From positions 62,001-126,000 of the forward strand of contig NZ_CP074128.1 in NCBI RefSeq assembly GCF_018282095.1: a stretch of DNA of 64,000 nt, given 5' to 3'. Made by a program: the position numbers and the translations under genes. Shown here piece by piece: positions 27,076-35,761 of the stretch. This DNA is from Pseudovibrio brasiliensis (GTDB taxonomy: Bacteria > Pseudomonadota > Alphaproteobacteria > Rhizobiales > Stappiaceae). Each line of letters opens with the position of its first letter. The stretch's first letter is position 1. A model generated the notes under the pieces. The model did not search any database. It saw nothing but the letters and a program-made list of their open reading frames with translations, and was not told the origin of the DNA.

Positions 27076-28179
27076 ATGGCACAAGTTACTCTGAAAAATC
27101 TCGAAAAGTCCTACGGTCCAACCAAGGTCATTCATGGCATTGATCTGGAGATCAAAGACAAAGAGTTTGTTGTTTTCGTTGGTCCATCTGGCTGCGGAAA
27201 ATCCACCACACTGCGTATGATCGCTGGCCTTGAAACGATTTCGGGTGGCGAGTTGTTTATCGGTGACCGCGTTGTCAATGACATGCCACCGCGCCAACGG
27301 AATATCTCCATGGTGTTTCAGGACTACGCGCTCTACCCGCATATGACAGTGGCGAAGAACCTCGGCTTCTCGCTCAAAATTGCAGGTGTTTCTCAAAGTG
27401 AGATTGAGACGCGTGTGGCAGATGCCGCGGCTATTCTGGGGTTGGAGCCCTACCTGAAGCGCAAGCCGGGGCAGCTTTCCGGCGGTCAGCGCCAGCGCGT
27501 TGCTATGGGTCGTGCCATCGTGCGTCACCCGGATGTGTACCTGTTTGACGAGCCGCTCTCCAACCTGGACGCCAAGCTACGCACCCAGATGCGCATTGAG
27601 ATCAAGAAGCTGCACCAGCGCGTGGGCAACACCATCATCTACGTGACCCACGATCAGGTGGAAGCGATGACATTGGCGGACCGGATCGTGATCATGCGTG
27701 ACGGCATCATTGAACAGGTGGGCAGTCCGCGCGAGGTTTTTGAAAAGCCGAACAACACGTTCGTGGCGACCTTCATCGGGTCTCCGCCCATGAACTTGAT
27801 TGATGCGCACGTGGCCAGCAGCAATGGCGACCCGGTGTTGAAACTGGGTGACGGCAGTGAGCTGAGTGCTCCGGCGCGTCTGCGCAATACTCTCGAAGCA
27901 GGTAAGGCGGTAAAGCTGGGTGTGCGGCCAGAAGACATCTCGCCGGAAGGCAATGCCTTGCCGACAGCCGGTGAAATCGCGCAATTGCAACTGCCTGTAT
28001 TGCTCTCTGAAGACCTGGGCTCAGAGGCAACTTTGTTTACGGAGCTGGCAGGCTCTCCGGTTCAGTCCATCATGTATAATCCGCGCACAGTGCATGCTGG
28101 GGAAACGCTGAGCTTCAACATGGCGCTTGATAAATGCCATGTGTTTGATGGAGAGACCCTGCGCAATTTGGCAGCTTAA
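27076..28179 (+). CDS. Sugar ABC transporter ATP-binding protein (UgpC/MsmK/MalK type)
   Basis: A 367-residue ATPase with Walker A GPSGCGKST near residues 37-45, Q-loop VFQDYALYPHMTV, signature LSGGQRQRVAMGRA, Walker B YLFDEPLSNLDAKL, and a C-terminal regulatory TOBE-like domain (LGVRPEDISPEG), as in MalK/UgpC. It powers the importer encoded at the start of the operon. It follows the EEP gene by 11 bases and is the last gene before a strong terminator at 28267-28296. Sequence and order are ordinary for CUT1 importers. Confidence 0.95.
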   Translation: MAQVTLKNLEKSYGPTKVIHGIDLEIKDKEFVVFVGPSGCGKSTTLRMIAGLETISGGELFIGDRVVNDMPPRQRNISMVFQDYALYPHMTVAKNLGFSLKIAGVSQSEIETRVADAAAILGLEPYLKRKPGQLSGGQRQRVAMGRAIVRHPDVYLFDEPLSNLDAKLRTQMRIEIKKLHQRVGNTIIYVTHDQVEAMTLADRIVIMRDGIIEQVGSPREVFEKPNNTFVATFIGSPPMNLIDAHVASSNGDPVLKLGDGSELSAPARLRNTLEAGKAVKLGVRPEDISPEGNALPTAGEIAQLQLPVLLSEDLGSEATLFTELAGSPVQSIMYNPRTVHAGETLSFNMALDKCHVFDGETLRNLAA

Positions 28180-28266
28180 GTTCTTTTGGGGCGAGCCTTT
28201 GCCGAAAGCCTGTTACCACTTTTCGGCAGGGCCGCAGCTTGAACTGCCGGATTGACGTAAACAAAG

Positions 28267-28296
28267 AAAAGCCCTGAGCTGATGCTCAGGGCTTTT
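28267..28296 (+). terminator. Rho-independent terminator of the sugar ABC operon
   Basis: A perfect 13-bp stem AAAAGCCCTGAGC / GCTCAGGGCTTTT with the four-base loop TGAT. The A and T tracts make it work in both directions, closing the rightward operon and the leftward dehydrogenase gene (stop at 28373). A second weaker hairpin (GCCGAAAG...CTTTTCGGC) lies at about 28200-28228. Confidence 0.92.
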
Positions 28297-28372
28297 GCCG
28301 TTGTCGCGCCTTCCTAAAAAGCGGCTCTGGTTTTCAGGAGGACGCGCTGCTTTAGCCTATAGGGAGGCCAGC

Positions 28373-29890
28373 CTACGCCATTTCTTCCATTTCAAAACCC
28401 GGAACCAGCTCCAGCGGCATATCCTGATAGCAAACCGGACGCAGGAAGCGGCGGATCGCCATAGTGCCGACAGAGGTTGCGCCGAAGTTGGTGGAGGCCG
28501 GGTAAGGGCCACCGTGAACCATGGCATCACACACTTCCACGCCAGTTGGGAAGCCATTTGCAAGCACGCGGCCTGCTTTACGCTCCAGCAATGGCATCAG
28601 CTTGCGGGCTTCTGCATGGTCTGCGGCATCAATGTGGATGGTGCAGGTCAATTGGCCTTCAATGGCGCGGGCCACATCCTGCATCTGCTCGATGTTCTTC
28701 AGCTTGACGACAATGCCAAGCGGGCCGAACACCTCTTCCTGCAGCTCTTTGTTGCCGAGCCAGTTTTCAGCATCCGTCACAAACATATACGGCTTGGCAC
28801 CACGGGTTGCGCAGGCCGTGCCAACCAACTCCTCGACGCCTGCTTCACCAGCGATTTTCTCAGCGCCAGAGCGGTAAGCCGCTGCGATGCCGTCCGTCAG
28901 CATTGGCTGCTCGCCGGTAGCGCCCAGTGCTTCCTGTGCTTTGGTGATGAAGGCATCTGCCTCTGCGCCTTCCACCAGCAGAACCACGCCCGGGTTGGTG
29001 CAGAACTGGCCTGCGCCCATGCACAGGGAACCAGCCCAACCGGCGGCGATCGCCTCACCACGGTTGGCAAGAGCATTCGGGAAGATGAAGTTTGGATTGA
29101 TGGAACCCAACTCGCCGAAGAATGGGATCGGTTCAGGACGGGAGGTGCACAGATCAAACAACGCGCGGCCACCGGCCAGAGAGCCCGTAAAGCCAACAGC
29201 TTTGATCAGCGGGTGCTGCACAAGGGCGGTGCCAACTTCACGGCTACGGCCTTGCACCAGCGAGAATATGCCCGGATGCATGCCGCAGGATTTGATCGCC
29301 GCGTCAATGGCTTGGGCAACAATCTCAGCAGTGCCCGGATGGGCCTCATGGCCCTTCACAACCACCGGACAGCCAGCTGCCAGCGCAGAGGCCGTGTCGC
29401 CGCCTGCAGTGGAGAACGCCAGTGGGAAGTTGGAGGCGCCGAATACGGCAACCGGACCAACCGGACGCTGGCTCAAACGCAGGTCAGGACGTGGCAGAGG
29501 CGCGCGGTCTGGCATGGCTTCATCGTGGGTGAGGTCCAGATACTCGCCTTTTTCAATATGGTCAGCGAACAGGCGCAGCTGGCCAACGGTGCGGCCACGC
29601 TCACCGTTGAGGCGCATTTCCGGCAGACCGGTTTCAGCGCAACCTACTTCGGTGATTTCCGCACCGCGCGCGTCGATCTCGTCTGCGACAGTGCGCAGGA
29701 ACTTGGCGCGCTCCGTGCGGGTGGTCCAGCCGAAGGTCATGAAGGCGTCTTCAGCAGCCTTTACGGCGCGGTCAACCAGCTCCGTGGTGCCGCAGGCATA
29801 GCTTTGGGCAGAGCCCGAGAACGGGGATGACTCGAATTTCTGGGCGTTATCGACCCATTCTCCGGCGATGAGATGGCAACCTGTTAGCAT
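28373..29890 (-). CDS. Aldehyde dehydrogenase, alpha-ketoglutaric semialdehyde dehydrogenase type
   Basis: A 505-residue NAD(P)-dependent aldehyde dehydrogenase. It has the catalytic Cys297 in GQFCTNPG, Glu260 in FFGELGSINP, the cofactor segment PVGPVAVFGASNFPLAFS, and GFTGSLAGGRALF. This pattern (NFPLAFSTAGGDTASALAAGCPVVVKGH) is that of 2,5-dioxovalerate dehydrogenases, which oxidise alpha-ketoglutaric semialdehyde to 2-oxoglutarate at the end of non-phosphorylative sugar-acid or hydroxyproline breakdown. Which pathway feeds it cannot be said. It converges on the sugar ABC operon. A perfect palindrome lies 73 bases before the ATG and may bind its regulator. Confidence 0.9.
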   Translation of the reverse strand: MLTGCHLIAGEWVDNAQKFESSPFSGSAQSYACGTTELVDRAVKAAEDAFMTFGWTTRTERAKFLRTVADEIDARGAEITEVGCAETGLPEMRLNGERGRTVGQLRLFADHIEKGEYLDLTHDEAMPDRAPLPRPDLRLSQRPVGPVAVFGASNFPLAFSTAGGDTASALAAGCPVVVKGHEAHPGTAEIVAQAIDAAIKSCGMHPGIFSLVQGRSREVGTALVQHPLIKAVGFTGSLAGGRALFDLCTSRPEPIPFFGELGSINPNFIFPNALANRGEAIAAGWAGSLCMGAGQFCTNPGVVLLVEGAEADAFITKAQEALGATGEQPMLTDGIAAAYRSGAEKIAGEAGVEELVGTACATRGAKPYMFVTDAENWLGNKELQEEVFGPLGIVVKLKNIEQMQDVARAIEGQLTCTIHIDAADHAEARKLMPLLERKAGRVLANGFPTGVEVCDAMVHGGPYPASTNFGATSVGTMAIRRFLRPVCYQDMPLELVPGFEMEEMA

Positions 29891-29962
29891 CGTTTCCTCG
29901 GCGCATGAAGTTATCTGGCAGGCGCTGCGGCGCTGGTGTGCAGCCCACAGCTGAATTTTGAC

Positions 29963-29976
29963 AGTGATATATCACT
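29963..29976. promoter_or_regulatory. 14-bp perfect palindrome upstream of the dehydrogenase gene (operator candidate)
   Basis: AGTGATATATCACT is a perfect palindrome in the short gap between the methyltransferase-like gene and the dehydrogenase. It is further bracketed by GACAG and CTGTC. The position, 73-86 bases before the dehydrogenase ATG, and the AT-rich core fit an operator for a GntR-type or similar dimeric regulator; which protein binds is unknown. Confidence 0.5.
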
Positions 29977-30026
29977 ATCCTCTGTCAGGTTCAAGCCGAT
30001 AACTTCATATTGTGCAAAGGTCTTTC

Positions 30027-30527
30027 CTACCGCAGATCCGTAAGAGCCTCATCTTCCACACGAATTCGCAGGGCAAGGATGGCACCGTTAAAGCCGGAGA
30101 ACAGGAAGGCGATCGGGAACAAGCCGAGCACCATAGGGGCGGTGAAGATCTCCAGTGCCACCAGCAAGTAATTGGGATGACGCACAAACGCAAACGGTCC
30201 TTTGGTCACCAGCGGCGTTTTCGCCACAATAATGCGCGTGGTCCAGCGACGACCCATGCTGAGCAGAATCCAGAGCCGGAACACCTGCAAAACGGCGAAC
30301 ACCATTAGCCACGGAATGGAGACCGGCTTGTCGTAGCCCAGCACAACAAGTGCGATGATCCACGCCACATGCACGCTGACAATCAGCGGGTAGTGGGAGG
30401 CGCCAACCTCATAAGCCCCTTCCTCCAGTAAGCGTTTGGTGTTGCTGCGGGCGATGACCAGCTCGGAGAGGCGCTGAAGGATGATGAACCCTAAAAACAG
30501 CAGGGCAGCTAAGGAAGCATCAGGCAT
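30027..30527 (-). CDS. Isoprenylcysteine carboxyl methyltransferase (ICMT)-family membrane protein
   Basis: A 166-residue integral membrane protein with about four to five helices and the ICMT/PEMT C-terminal signature VTKGPFAFVRHPNYLLVALEI (RHPxY) and terminal RIRVEDEAL. Bacteria lack prenylated CaaX proteins; family members beside type III PKS genes (Streptomyces SrsB is the known case) O-methylate alkylresorcinol-type lipids using S-adenosylmethionine. The start codon overlaps the 3' end of the PKS gene by eight bases, so the two are co-translated. The product is inferred from the neighbour, not proven. Confidence 0.88.
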   Translation of the reverse strand: MPDASLAALLFLGFIILQRLSELVIARSNTKRLLEEGAYEVGASHYPLIVSVHVAWIIALVVLGYDKPVSIPWLMVFAVLQVFRLWILLSMGRRWTTRIIVAKTPLVTKGPFAFVRHPNYLLVALEIFTAPMVLGLFPIAFLFSGFNGAILALRIRVEDEALTDLR

Positions 30528-31641
30528 TGATCACCCCCTCTGGTTTTGAAAAGTCAGTTGCGTCCCGGTGCCCGCCAGCCCCTGAGGGAATGACACTGAC
30601 CGGTTGGAAGGAAGCTGTGAAACCGGGGCCAAGGGCGCACATGACCATGTTGCCCTGTGCGCCGCGCTCCAGAACCCGTTCCAGCACAAACAGGGCTGTT
30701 GGAGCGGACATGTTGCCGAACTCCTGCAGGATCTCGCGCTCCACATCCAGAACACCGGTGGGCAGATCCAACGCGCCTTCCAATGCCTGCACCACCTTCG
30801 CACCGCCCGGGTGGCAGACGAAGCGGTCAACGACAGACTTTTCCATGGAAAGGGCACTGAGACTGCGCTCTGTCACATCGCGGAAGTGCTCTGTGGCGAA
30901 GTCGGGGATAGAGCGGTCGAACACCACGCCAAGGCCGTGTTCTTCCACGTTCCAGCCCATGATGTTGAGTGTGTCCGGCCACATCTCCTGATGTCCCGCC
31001 CCCAGCTGGAACACCGGTTTGGACCCTTCCGGCTTGCTGGTGGACAGGCAGGCAGCTCCTGCGCCATCGCCAAACAGAACGGTGGCGATGATATCGGCCT
31101 TGGTGAGGCGGTCACTGCGGAAGGAGAGTGTACAGCCTTCTAGCGCGACCATGAGCACGTTGCTGCCCGGTTTCGCCTGCGCCAGCTGCTGTGCGATGGA
31201 AAGACCGGAAACGCCACCGGCGCACCCCAGCCCAAACACCGGCACGCGCATAATGTCCTGCCGGAATCCCATCTGCTTCCAGGCCTGCGCTTCCAGCGTT
31301 GGTGTTGCGATCCCGGTAGAGGAGACGGTGACGATCGTATCGATCTCATCTGCCCGCAACCCCGCTTTAAGCAGCGCTTTGCGGGCGGCGGTGATGAACA
31401 GCTCCGTTGCGCCGCGCACATAGGTTTCGTTTCTGGTCTTCCAGTCCTGAGGTTCCAGAAACCATTCCAGTGGCGCAAAGGAGTATCGGGTTTTGACACC
31501 GGCGGTCAGAAACGTGCCAGCCATGCGCTCGAACTGCGCAAACTTTGGCCCAAGAATCCGGCGAGCGTAGTCCAGCACCAGAGTCTGGGGTAATTCATAG
31601 GGCGGCACCGCTGTCGCAAGGCCAGTCAGGTAAACGGGCAT
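30520..31641 (-). CDS. Type III polyketide synthase (chalcone/stilbene synthase family)
   Basis: A 373-residue ketosynthase. The catalytic triad is Cys140 in FGLGCAGGVSG, His277 in FVCHPGGAK and Asn310 in GNMSAPTALF. It builds pyrones or resorcinols from an acyl-CoA starter and malonyl-CoA. The start at 31641 (MPVYLTGLATAVPP) has GGAGAG just upstream; an in-frame start at 31707 adds a non-conserved charged leader. The C-terminus GPGFTASF is the family's G-F-G loop variant. Pairing with the ICMT-like gene points to a methylated alkylresorcinol or alkylpyrone membrane lipid. It is independent of the type I synthase at 8-15.7 kb. Confidence 0.93.
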   Translation of the reverse strand: MPVYLTGLATAVPPYELPQTLVLDYARRILGPKFAQFERMAGTFLTAGVKTRYSFAPLEWFLEPQDWKTRNETYVRGATELFITAARKALLKAGLRADEIDTIVTVSSTGIATPTLEAQAWKQMGFRQDIMRVPVFGLGCAGGVSGLSIAQQLAQAKPGSNVLMVALEGCTLSFRSDRLTKADIIATVLFGDGAGAACLSTSKPEGSKPVFQLGAGHQEMWPDTLNIMGWNVEEHGLGVVFDRSIPDFATEHFRDVTERSLSALSMEKSVVDRFVCHPGGAKVVQALEGALDLPTGVLDVEREILQEFGNMSAPTALFVLERVLERGAQGNMVMCALGPGFTASFQPVSVIPSGAGGHRDATDFSKPEGVINA

Positions 31642-31771
31642 CGGCTCTCCAACCCTGCTTTCTTTCTTGCCAGAACATGCATCATCAACTTTATAGGCCT
31701 TGACCAAACCGCTGAAAATCCGGCGTTTTTTGGGGTTGTTTTGGTGGGGTGAGATTGAGTGCTACGGATTG

Positions 31772-32287
31772 TCAGAGTGCGGCTTGCCGGGCCTCCCGTT
31801 CAGTTGCGGATTTCATACGGTAGATGGTGATCGCCAGCAGCGTGGCATTGGTGATGTCGTTGAGCGACCCGCCCCAGGATCCCACGATCAGGGCGTTGAC
31901 CATCCATGTGAGCGCACAGGAGAACATGGCGATGCGCATCTGGATTCCACTGAGACAGAAGAGCGCGAACCCGCTCATGAGAGAGGCTGTCCAAGGCAGT
32001 AGGTCAATGAGGCCTTCATACACCATCACACTCATGATGGTTTGGATGACAGCAAAGATGCCAAACCACGTGTAGCCTTTGAAGCGCAGGGAAACGAAGG
32101 ACCGCACACCATTGACGCCAAGGTTCGTGCCTGCCACATACGCGCCCATGAGCACATAATGGATGCAGAATAGGGAGCAGCTGACAAATAGCAGGCCGCG
32201 AAACAGCTGGTCACGTTTGGTGGAAAAGCCAACCATGTTGACGGCATAGGCCGCCAGCCCAAAGCCCTGTATGACGAGTGGATCCAT
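31772..32287 (-). CDS. YgjV-family inner-membrane protein
   Basis: A 171-residue polytopic protein with about five to six short helices, matching the Imp-YgjV family: MVGFSTKRDQLFRGLLFVSC near the start, then HYVLMGAYVAG and NGVRSFVSLR. The function is not established; conserved polar residues (KRD, HY, R) in the membrane suggest a small transporter. It lies 130 bases from the type III PKS gene and is probably its own transcript. It is ordinary in composition. Confidence 0.8.
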   Translation of the reverse strand: MDPLVIQGFGLAAYAVNMVGFSTKRDQLFRGLLFVSCSLFCIHYVLMGAYVAGTNLGVNGVRSFVSLRFKGYTWFGIFAVIQTIMSVMVYEGLIDLLPWTASLMSGFALFCLSGIQMRIAMFSCALTWMVNALIVGSWGGSLNDITNATLLAITIYRMKSATEREARQAAL

Positions 32288-32391
32288 CTTCCATTTTCTT
32301 TCTTATTGGAAGAGGAGTGTAGGCGTGAAAGGACAGCAGATCGTCTGTAATAGCGCGGGTCAGAGATACTACGCGCTGGATAAGTTGTGGT

Positions 32392-32922
32392 TCACAGCGT
32401 CAGAGTAAAGCGGTGCAATGTCAACGGGTTGCCGTTCAGGTGGACGGTCTTGGTTCCGTCTTTATCCCAACGGAAACCACAGGCCCGCAGCACGTTGGAA
32501 GAGGCCGGATTGTTGTCTGCCGCAAAGGCTTCCAGCTCCGATAGATCCCCTTGCGCCCGCACCAGATCCGCAACGGCAACAACGGCGGCTTTGGCGTAGC
32601 CTTTGCCAAGGTGTTTTTCACCCACGCGGTAGCCCAGTTCTGCTGTGTTCAAAGGCTCCTTGCCTAGGTTGCGCAGGTTAATGCGGCCCACAAGTTCGCC
32701 AGCCTCGGAGCGCATCAGATAAAACCGATCCGGGTCCGTCATCAGATCGCGAATGACCTGCTTCAGGGATTCTTCCTCAAAATGCTCTGGCCCGCGGGCT
32801 GGGACCCATTTTTCAAAGAAGGTGCTGTTGCTGCTCTCAAACTCCAGAACATCAAGAGCATCCTCCTCGCAGATTTCGTGAAGAGTGAGGGGCGGCAGGG
32901 CAAGGTCGCTGGGTGTATTCAT
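32392..32922 (-). CDS. GNAT-family N-acetyltransferase (RimJ/RimL-like)
   Basis: A 176-residue acetyltransferase with the usual order: LTLHEICEEDALDVLEFES, a central VGRINLRNLGKE, the acetyl-CoA loop AELGYRVGEKHLGKGYAKAAV (Q/RxxGxG/A form), and NPASSNVLRACGFRWDK. The start at 32922 was chosen because the upstream in-frame residues are a non-conserved Cys-rich string. Substrate could be a ribosomal protein N-terminus or a small amine. No partner genes are nearby. Confidence 0.87.
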   Translation of the reverse strand: MNTPSDLALPPLTLHEICEEDALDVLEFESSNSTFFEKWVPARGPEHFEEESLKQVIRDLMTDPDRFYLMRSEAGELVGRINLRNLGKEPLNTAELGYRVGEKHLGKGYAKAAVVAVADLVRAQGDLSELEAFAADNNPASSNVLRACGFRWDKDGTKTVHLNGNPLTLHRFTLTL

Positions 32923-32979
32923 AAAACAGGCACTGATTAAAAAAGACAGGTGCAGCCTACAGCATATAAGTGCAAAGAG

Positions 32980-33013
32980 AAAACCCCTCACGCTGGCAGG
33001 CGCAAGGGGCTTT
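32980..33013 (-). terminator. Terminator after the NCS1 permease gene
   Basis: On the minus strand, a ten-bp stem CCCCTTGCGC/GCGTGAGGGG (two G-T pairs), six-base loop CTGCCA, then TTTT. It lies 26 bases after the permease stop codon and separates it from the acetyltransferase gene. Confidence 0.85.
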
Positions 33014-33035
33014 CGGTGTCAGTCTCAGAAAAAGC

Positions 33036-34538
33036 CTAGAGGTCTTCGCGGGAAAGCGCGTGGGCCGGAATGCTGGAGCAATCCATTTTCACCATGCCCT
33101 GACCGTCCAGATACACCCAGTTGCGGTTGATGCTGGTTGCCAGATACTTCTCATCATCCGTATGCACCAGCTCATCCTGTTTGAACTTCGGCAGGATCCA
33201 GGCCTTCATCAGCACCCAGTAGAGCGCAAAGGCGGTGAAGAAGCCAACGAAGTAGGAAAGGTCGATGGCGTAGATCGCCAGTGCACCGCCTACGACCCAG
33301 GCAATCAGGCCAGCTGGGTTGCAGCCTGCAATGTACTTGAACTGGCCTTCTTCCTCATAAAGCTCTGGCACGTTCAGGCGGCGTTTGCGGATCACGAAGT
33401 AATCACAGATCATGATGCCACCCAGTGAGGCGAGCATGGCGCCGTAAAGGCCAAGATATGTGAAGAGGTGATCAAGGATCAGCCAAGGCATTGCCAGTGT
33501 ACCGACGATTGCTGCCAGAACCAGACCCATGGCGTAGGTGATCCATGGAGCGCCTGCGTTCACGAAGGTCAGCGCTGCTGGGATCAGGTTCGCACTGGTG
33601 TTGGTGGACCACTGTGCCAGCACGACCATGACCAGCAGAACCACCAAGGTGATGCCGGTGCCCTGACCCTGAATAACGGTGATCGGGTTCCAGTCACCTG
33701 CTGCGATGAAGGAGACAGCACCGATCAGCGCGATCCAGCTCTGCACCACTGGCAGGGCGATGAACTGTGCCAGAAACACATTCTTGTTGCGCTTGAAGAA
33801 GCTCTTGGTGCCAGCTTCTACTTTCAGGAAGCGGGTGATGTTTGGAATGTCTACCGCCAGAGAAGACCAGAAGGCCATATTGGCAACAAACAGGGCGACG
33901 ATGGAAATCTCTGCATCGCCTGCAAAGGACCAGATGTCTTTTCCGCTCGCTGTCGCAAGACCATCAAGGGTGAAGTACATCCACACAGAGATGGCCATGA
34001 TGGCCGGAGCTGCGATTTTCGCAAGGCGCTCAACGGCGCGAATGCCCATGGCGGTGTTGATCACCTGCAGCACGGCAAAGCCGATGTACCAGATCACCCA
34101 GTTATCAAAACCGGTGAGGTAGGAGAAGATGCCGTTCAGCGCCAGTGCGCCAAGGTAGGTCTGAATGCCAAACCAGATGGCCGCCACGATGCCGCGGGTG
34201 ATGGATGGAATGTGTGTGCCCACGGTGCCAAACGGCGCACGCAGGTAAACGGCGAAGGAAATGCCGTGCTCGGTGCCGATGTCTGCTGTCATCGCCATAA
34301 CGATGCCCAGCAGCAGGTTGGCGAAGAAGATTGTTGCAATAACGATTGGGAGAGGGAGACCCGCCACACCGCCAGCACCCAGCTGGAAGGTTGCGATGAT
34401 CACCGCCATCGAGATCCAAAGTCCAATGTAACCGCGATTGGAGATGGCACGTTGATTAAGCCAGACGGGAAGGATGGCTGGCTCCATGAGGCGGGATTGG
34501 CCGCGCGAAGTCTCATCCATAACTTGGGTTTGCGCCAT
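33036..34538 (-). CDS. NCS1-family purine/pyrimidine-type permease
   Basis: A 500-residue transporter with about 12 helices. The start (EPAILPVWLNQRAISNRGYIGLWISMAV) and GIQTYLGALALNGIF are typical of nucleobase:cation symporter-1 proteins for uracil, cytosine, allantoin, hydantoin or thiamine. A C-terminal cytoplasmic tail carries a basic segment and FKQDELVHTDDE. No catabolic gene is adjacent, so the substrate is not determined. The gene has its own terminator and a long AT-rich upstream region, suggesting a single-gene unit. Confidence 0.9.
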   Translation of the reverse strand: MAQTQVMDETSRGQSRLMEPAILPVWLNQRAISNRGYIGLWISMAVIIATFQLGAGGVAGLPLPIVIATIFFANLLLGIVMAMTADIGTEHGISFAVYLRAPFGTVGTHIPSITRGIVAAIWFGIQTYLGALALNGIFSYLTGFDNWVIWYIGFAVLQVINTAMGIRAVERLAKIAAPAIMAISVWMYFTLDGLATASGKDIWSFAGDAEISIVALFVANMAFWSSLAVDIPNITRFLKVEAGTKSFFKRNKNVFLAQFIALPVVQSWIALIGAVSFIAAGDWNPITVIQGQGTGITLVVLLVMVVLAQWSTNTSANLIPAALTFVNAGAPWITYAMGLVLAAIVGTLAMPWLILDHLFTYLGLYGAMLASLGGIMICDYFVIRKRRLNVPELYEEEGQFKYIAGCNPAGLIAWVVGGALAIYAIDLSYFVGFFTAFALYWVLMKAWILPKFKQDELVHTDDEKYLATSINRNWVYLDGQGMVKMDCSSIPAHALSREDL

Positions 34539-34901
34539 GTTCTAGATCCTGATGTATATCTAATTTTCTGAGACAGTAAATCTTAGCAGGGCGCAAGTAT
34601 GCGCGTGCAAAAACAGCGCTCACAGCAAGAAGTAGTGATAACATTACCGTTTGCCGGTAGTTGCACTACATGCACTGTGAGGCTGAATACAGCCTGATGA
34701 GATTGTTCTGCTAAAGTCGGCTAACTAACCTGAAAATATGTATTGCGCAAGTAGGTCAGAGCAAATTTTACTAGATTTTCGCAAAAGTATTAGAGTGAAA
34801 ATATTTATCAAGGGCGAAGAAAACTTCAAAACTAAGTTTTTTGATCAGTTGGTAAAAGTATTTTCTGAGATAATTCTTGCAGGCAGCTGAGGGAGTTCTG
34901 C
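34539..34901. other. AT-rich intergenic region upstream of the NCS1 permease
   Basis: About 363 bases with no gene. It contains a small inverted repeat TACCG-TTTGC-CGGTA near 34645-34660 and a very AT-rich part from 34740 to 34880. The permease promoter should be here. No known riboswitch fold was recognised. Confidence 0.5.
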
Positions 34902-35540
34902 TCACGTTAACTCCCTCAACCCTGTAGGTGTGCGGATCTTAGCTGTGTATCTGATTGTCGGGCCATAAATAACTTCGATTGGAAAGTTAATTGCGAGGTC
35001 GCTATAGAGCGCTTTTATGGCTTCAGGTTCAGGATGCTCCAAAGTAAACGTCTCGAGCCGTGCGCCCAGATCCGGAATGTCTGAGGGGTTTTCAGGCACG
35101 CCATAACGGTCAATCAGAGAAGGAGCAGCACCCTCCAGCGGAAGGCTTCCATCCTTGGCAATCGAAAAGGCAAACTCGGGATCGCACTGAGGCAGAGGAA
35201 CATGCTCTCCAAAAATATTGGGATGTTTGGTGATGATTGGAACGATGGATTCCACGCCAGCAACCCAACCTCTTAAACGCCGGCCAGCGTTCCACTCGGT
35301 TTCGATGGTCTTCTGATCATCCAGACCAAACCATCGTGCTCGGTTGGGAGCGGGGCAGGTTGGATCAAGTGCAACGACTTCAAGATAGAGCGTTCCACCG
35401 AGCTGGAGGCGATGATTGTGTGTTCCCATGTAATCATGACAAACACCAAAAGGAACCTGAAGACCAAGGCAGTCTTCAACGTGCTTGACGCCATCCCTTA
35501 AGGTCGGCGCAATCACCGTGATATGGTCAAATTTTAACAT
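34902..35540 (-). CDS. VOC/glyoxalase-3-like domain protein
   Basis: A 212-residue soluble protein beginning MLKFDHITVIAPTLRDG, the standard opening of the vicinal-oxygen-chelate fold, with HNHRLQLGGTLYLEVVALDP as the first metal-site half. The long, single-chain form resembles the Glyoxalase_3 family of unknown substrate. The ATG at 35540 was preferred over an upstream in-frame start at 35594, because conservation begins there. No metabolic neighbours help; it is probably monocistronic. Confidence 0.82.
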   Translation of the reverse strand: MLKFDHITVIAPTLRDGVKHVEDCLGLQVPFGVCHDYMGTHNHRLQLGGTLYLEVVALDPTCPAPNRARWFGLDDQKTIETEWNAGRRLRGWVAGVESIVPIITKHPNIFGEHVPLPQCDPEFAFSIAKDGSLPLEGAAPSLIDRYGVPENPSDIPDLGARLETFTLEHPEPEAIKALYSDLAINFPIEVIYGPTIRYTAKIRTPTGLRELT

Positions 35541-35761
35541 GCTGTGAGGCTCTGAAAAGTTACGGTAGGACTGAGGATTATCGGTGCACTCCAAGAACAG
35601 GGTGCAATCGCCACGGGGGATGTGTGGCTTAGAAATGCCTAACAGTTTGGAACACCTTGGCGGAGGTGTCCAGTGCTCGCGGCAGATGCATATGTTTAGA
35701 GGTTTTGGCGCTGTTGGACTTGAGAGACCTAAGCTGGAAAAGAGACAAACTGGCAGATGAT

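Noticed and set aside
28295-29830. 511-codon open frame on the + strand
   Set aside because: Exactly antisense to the aldehyde dehydrogenase, whose full set of active-site motifs is on the other strand. The + frame product is low-complexity in Gln, His and Arg, and a shadow of GC-rich codon usage.
33468-34571. 367-codon open frame on the + strand
   Set aside because: Asp/His/Gly-rich shadow antisense to the NCS1 permease.
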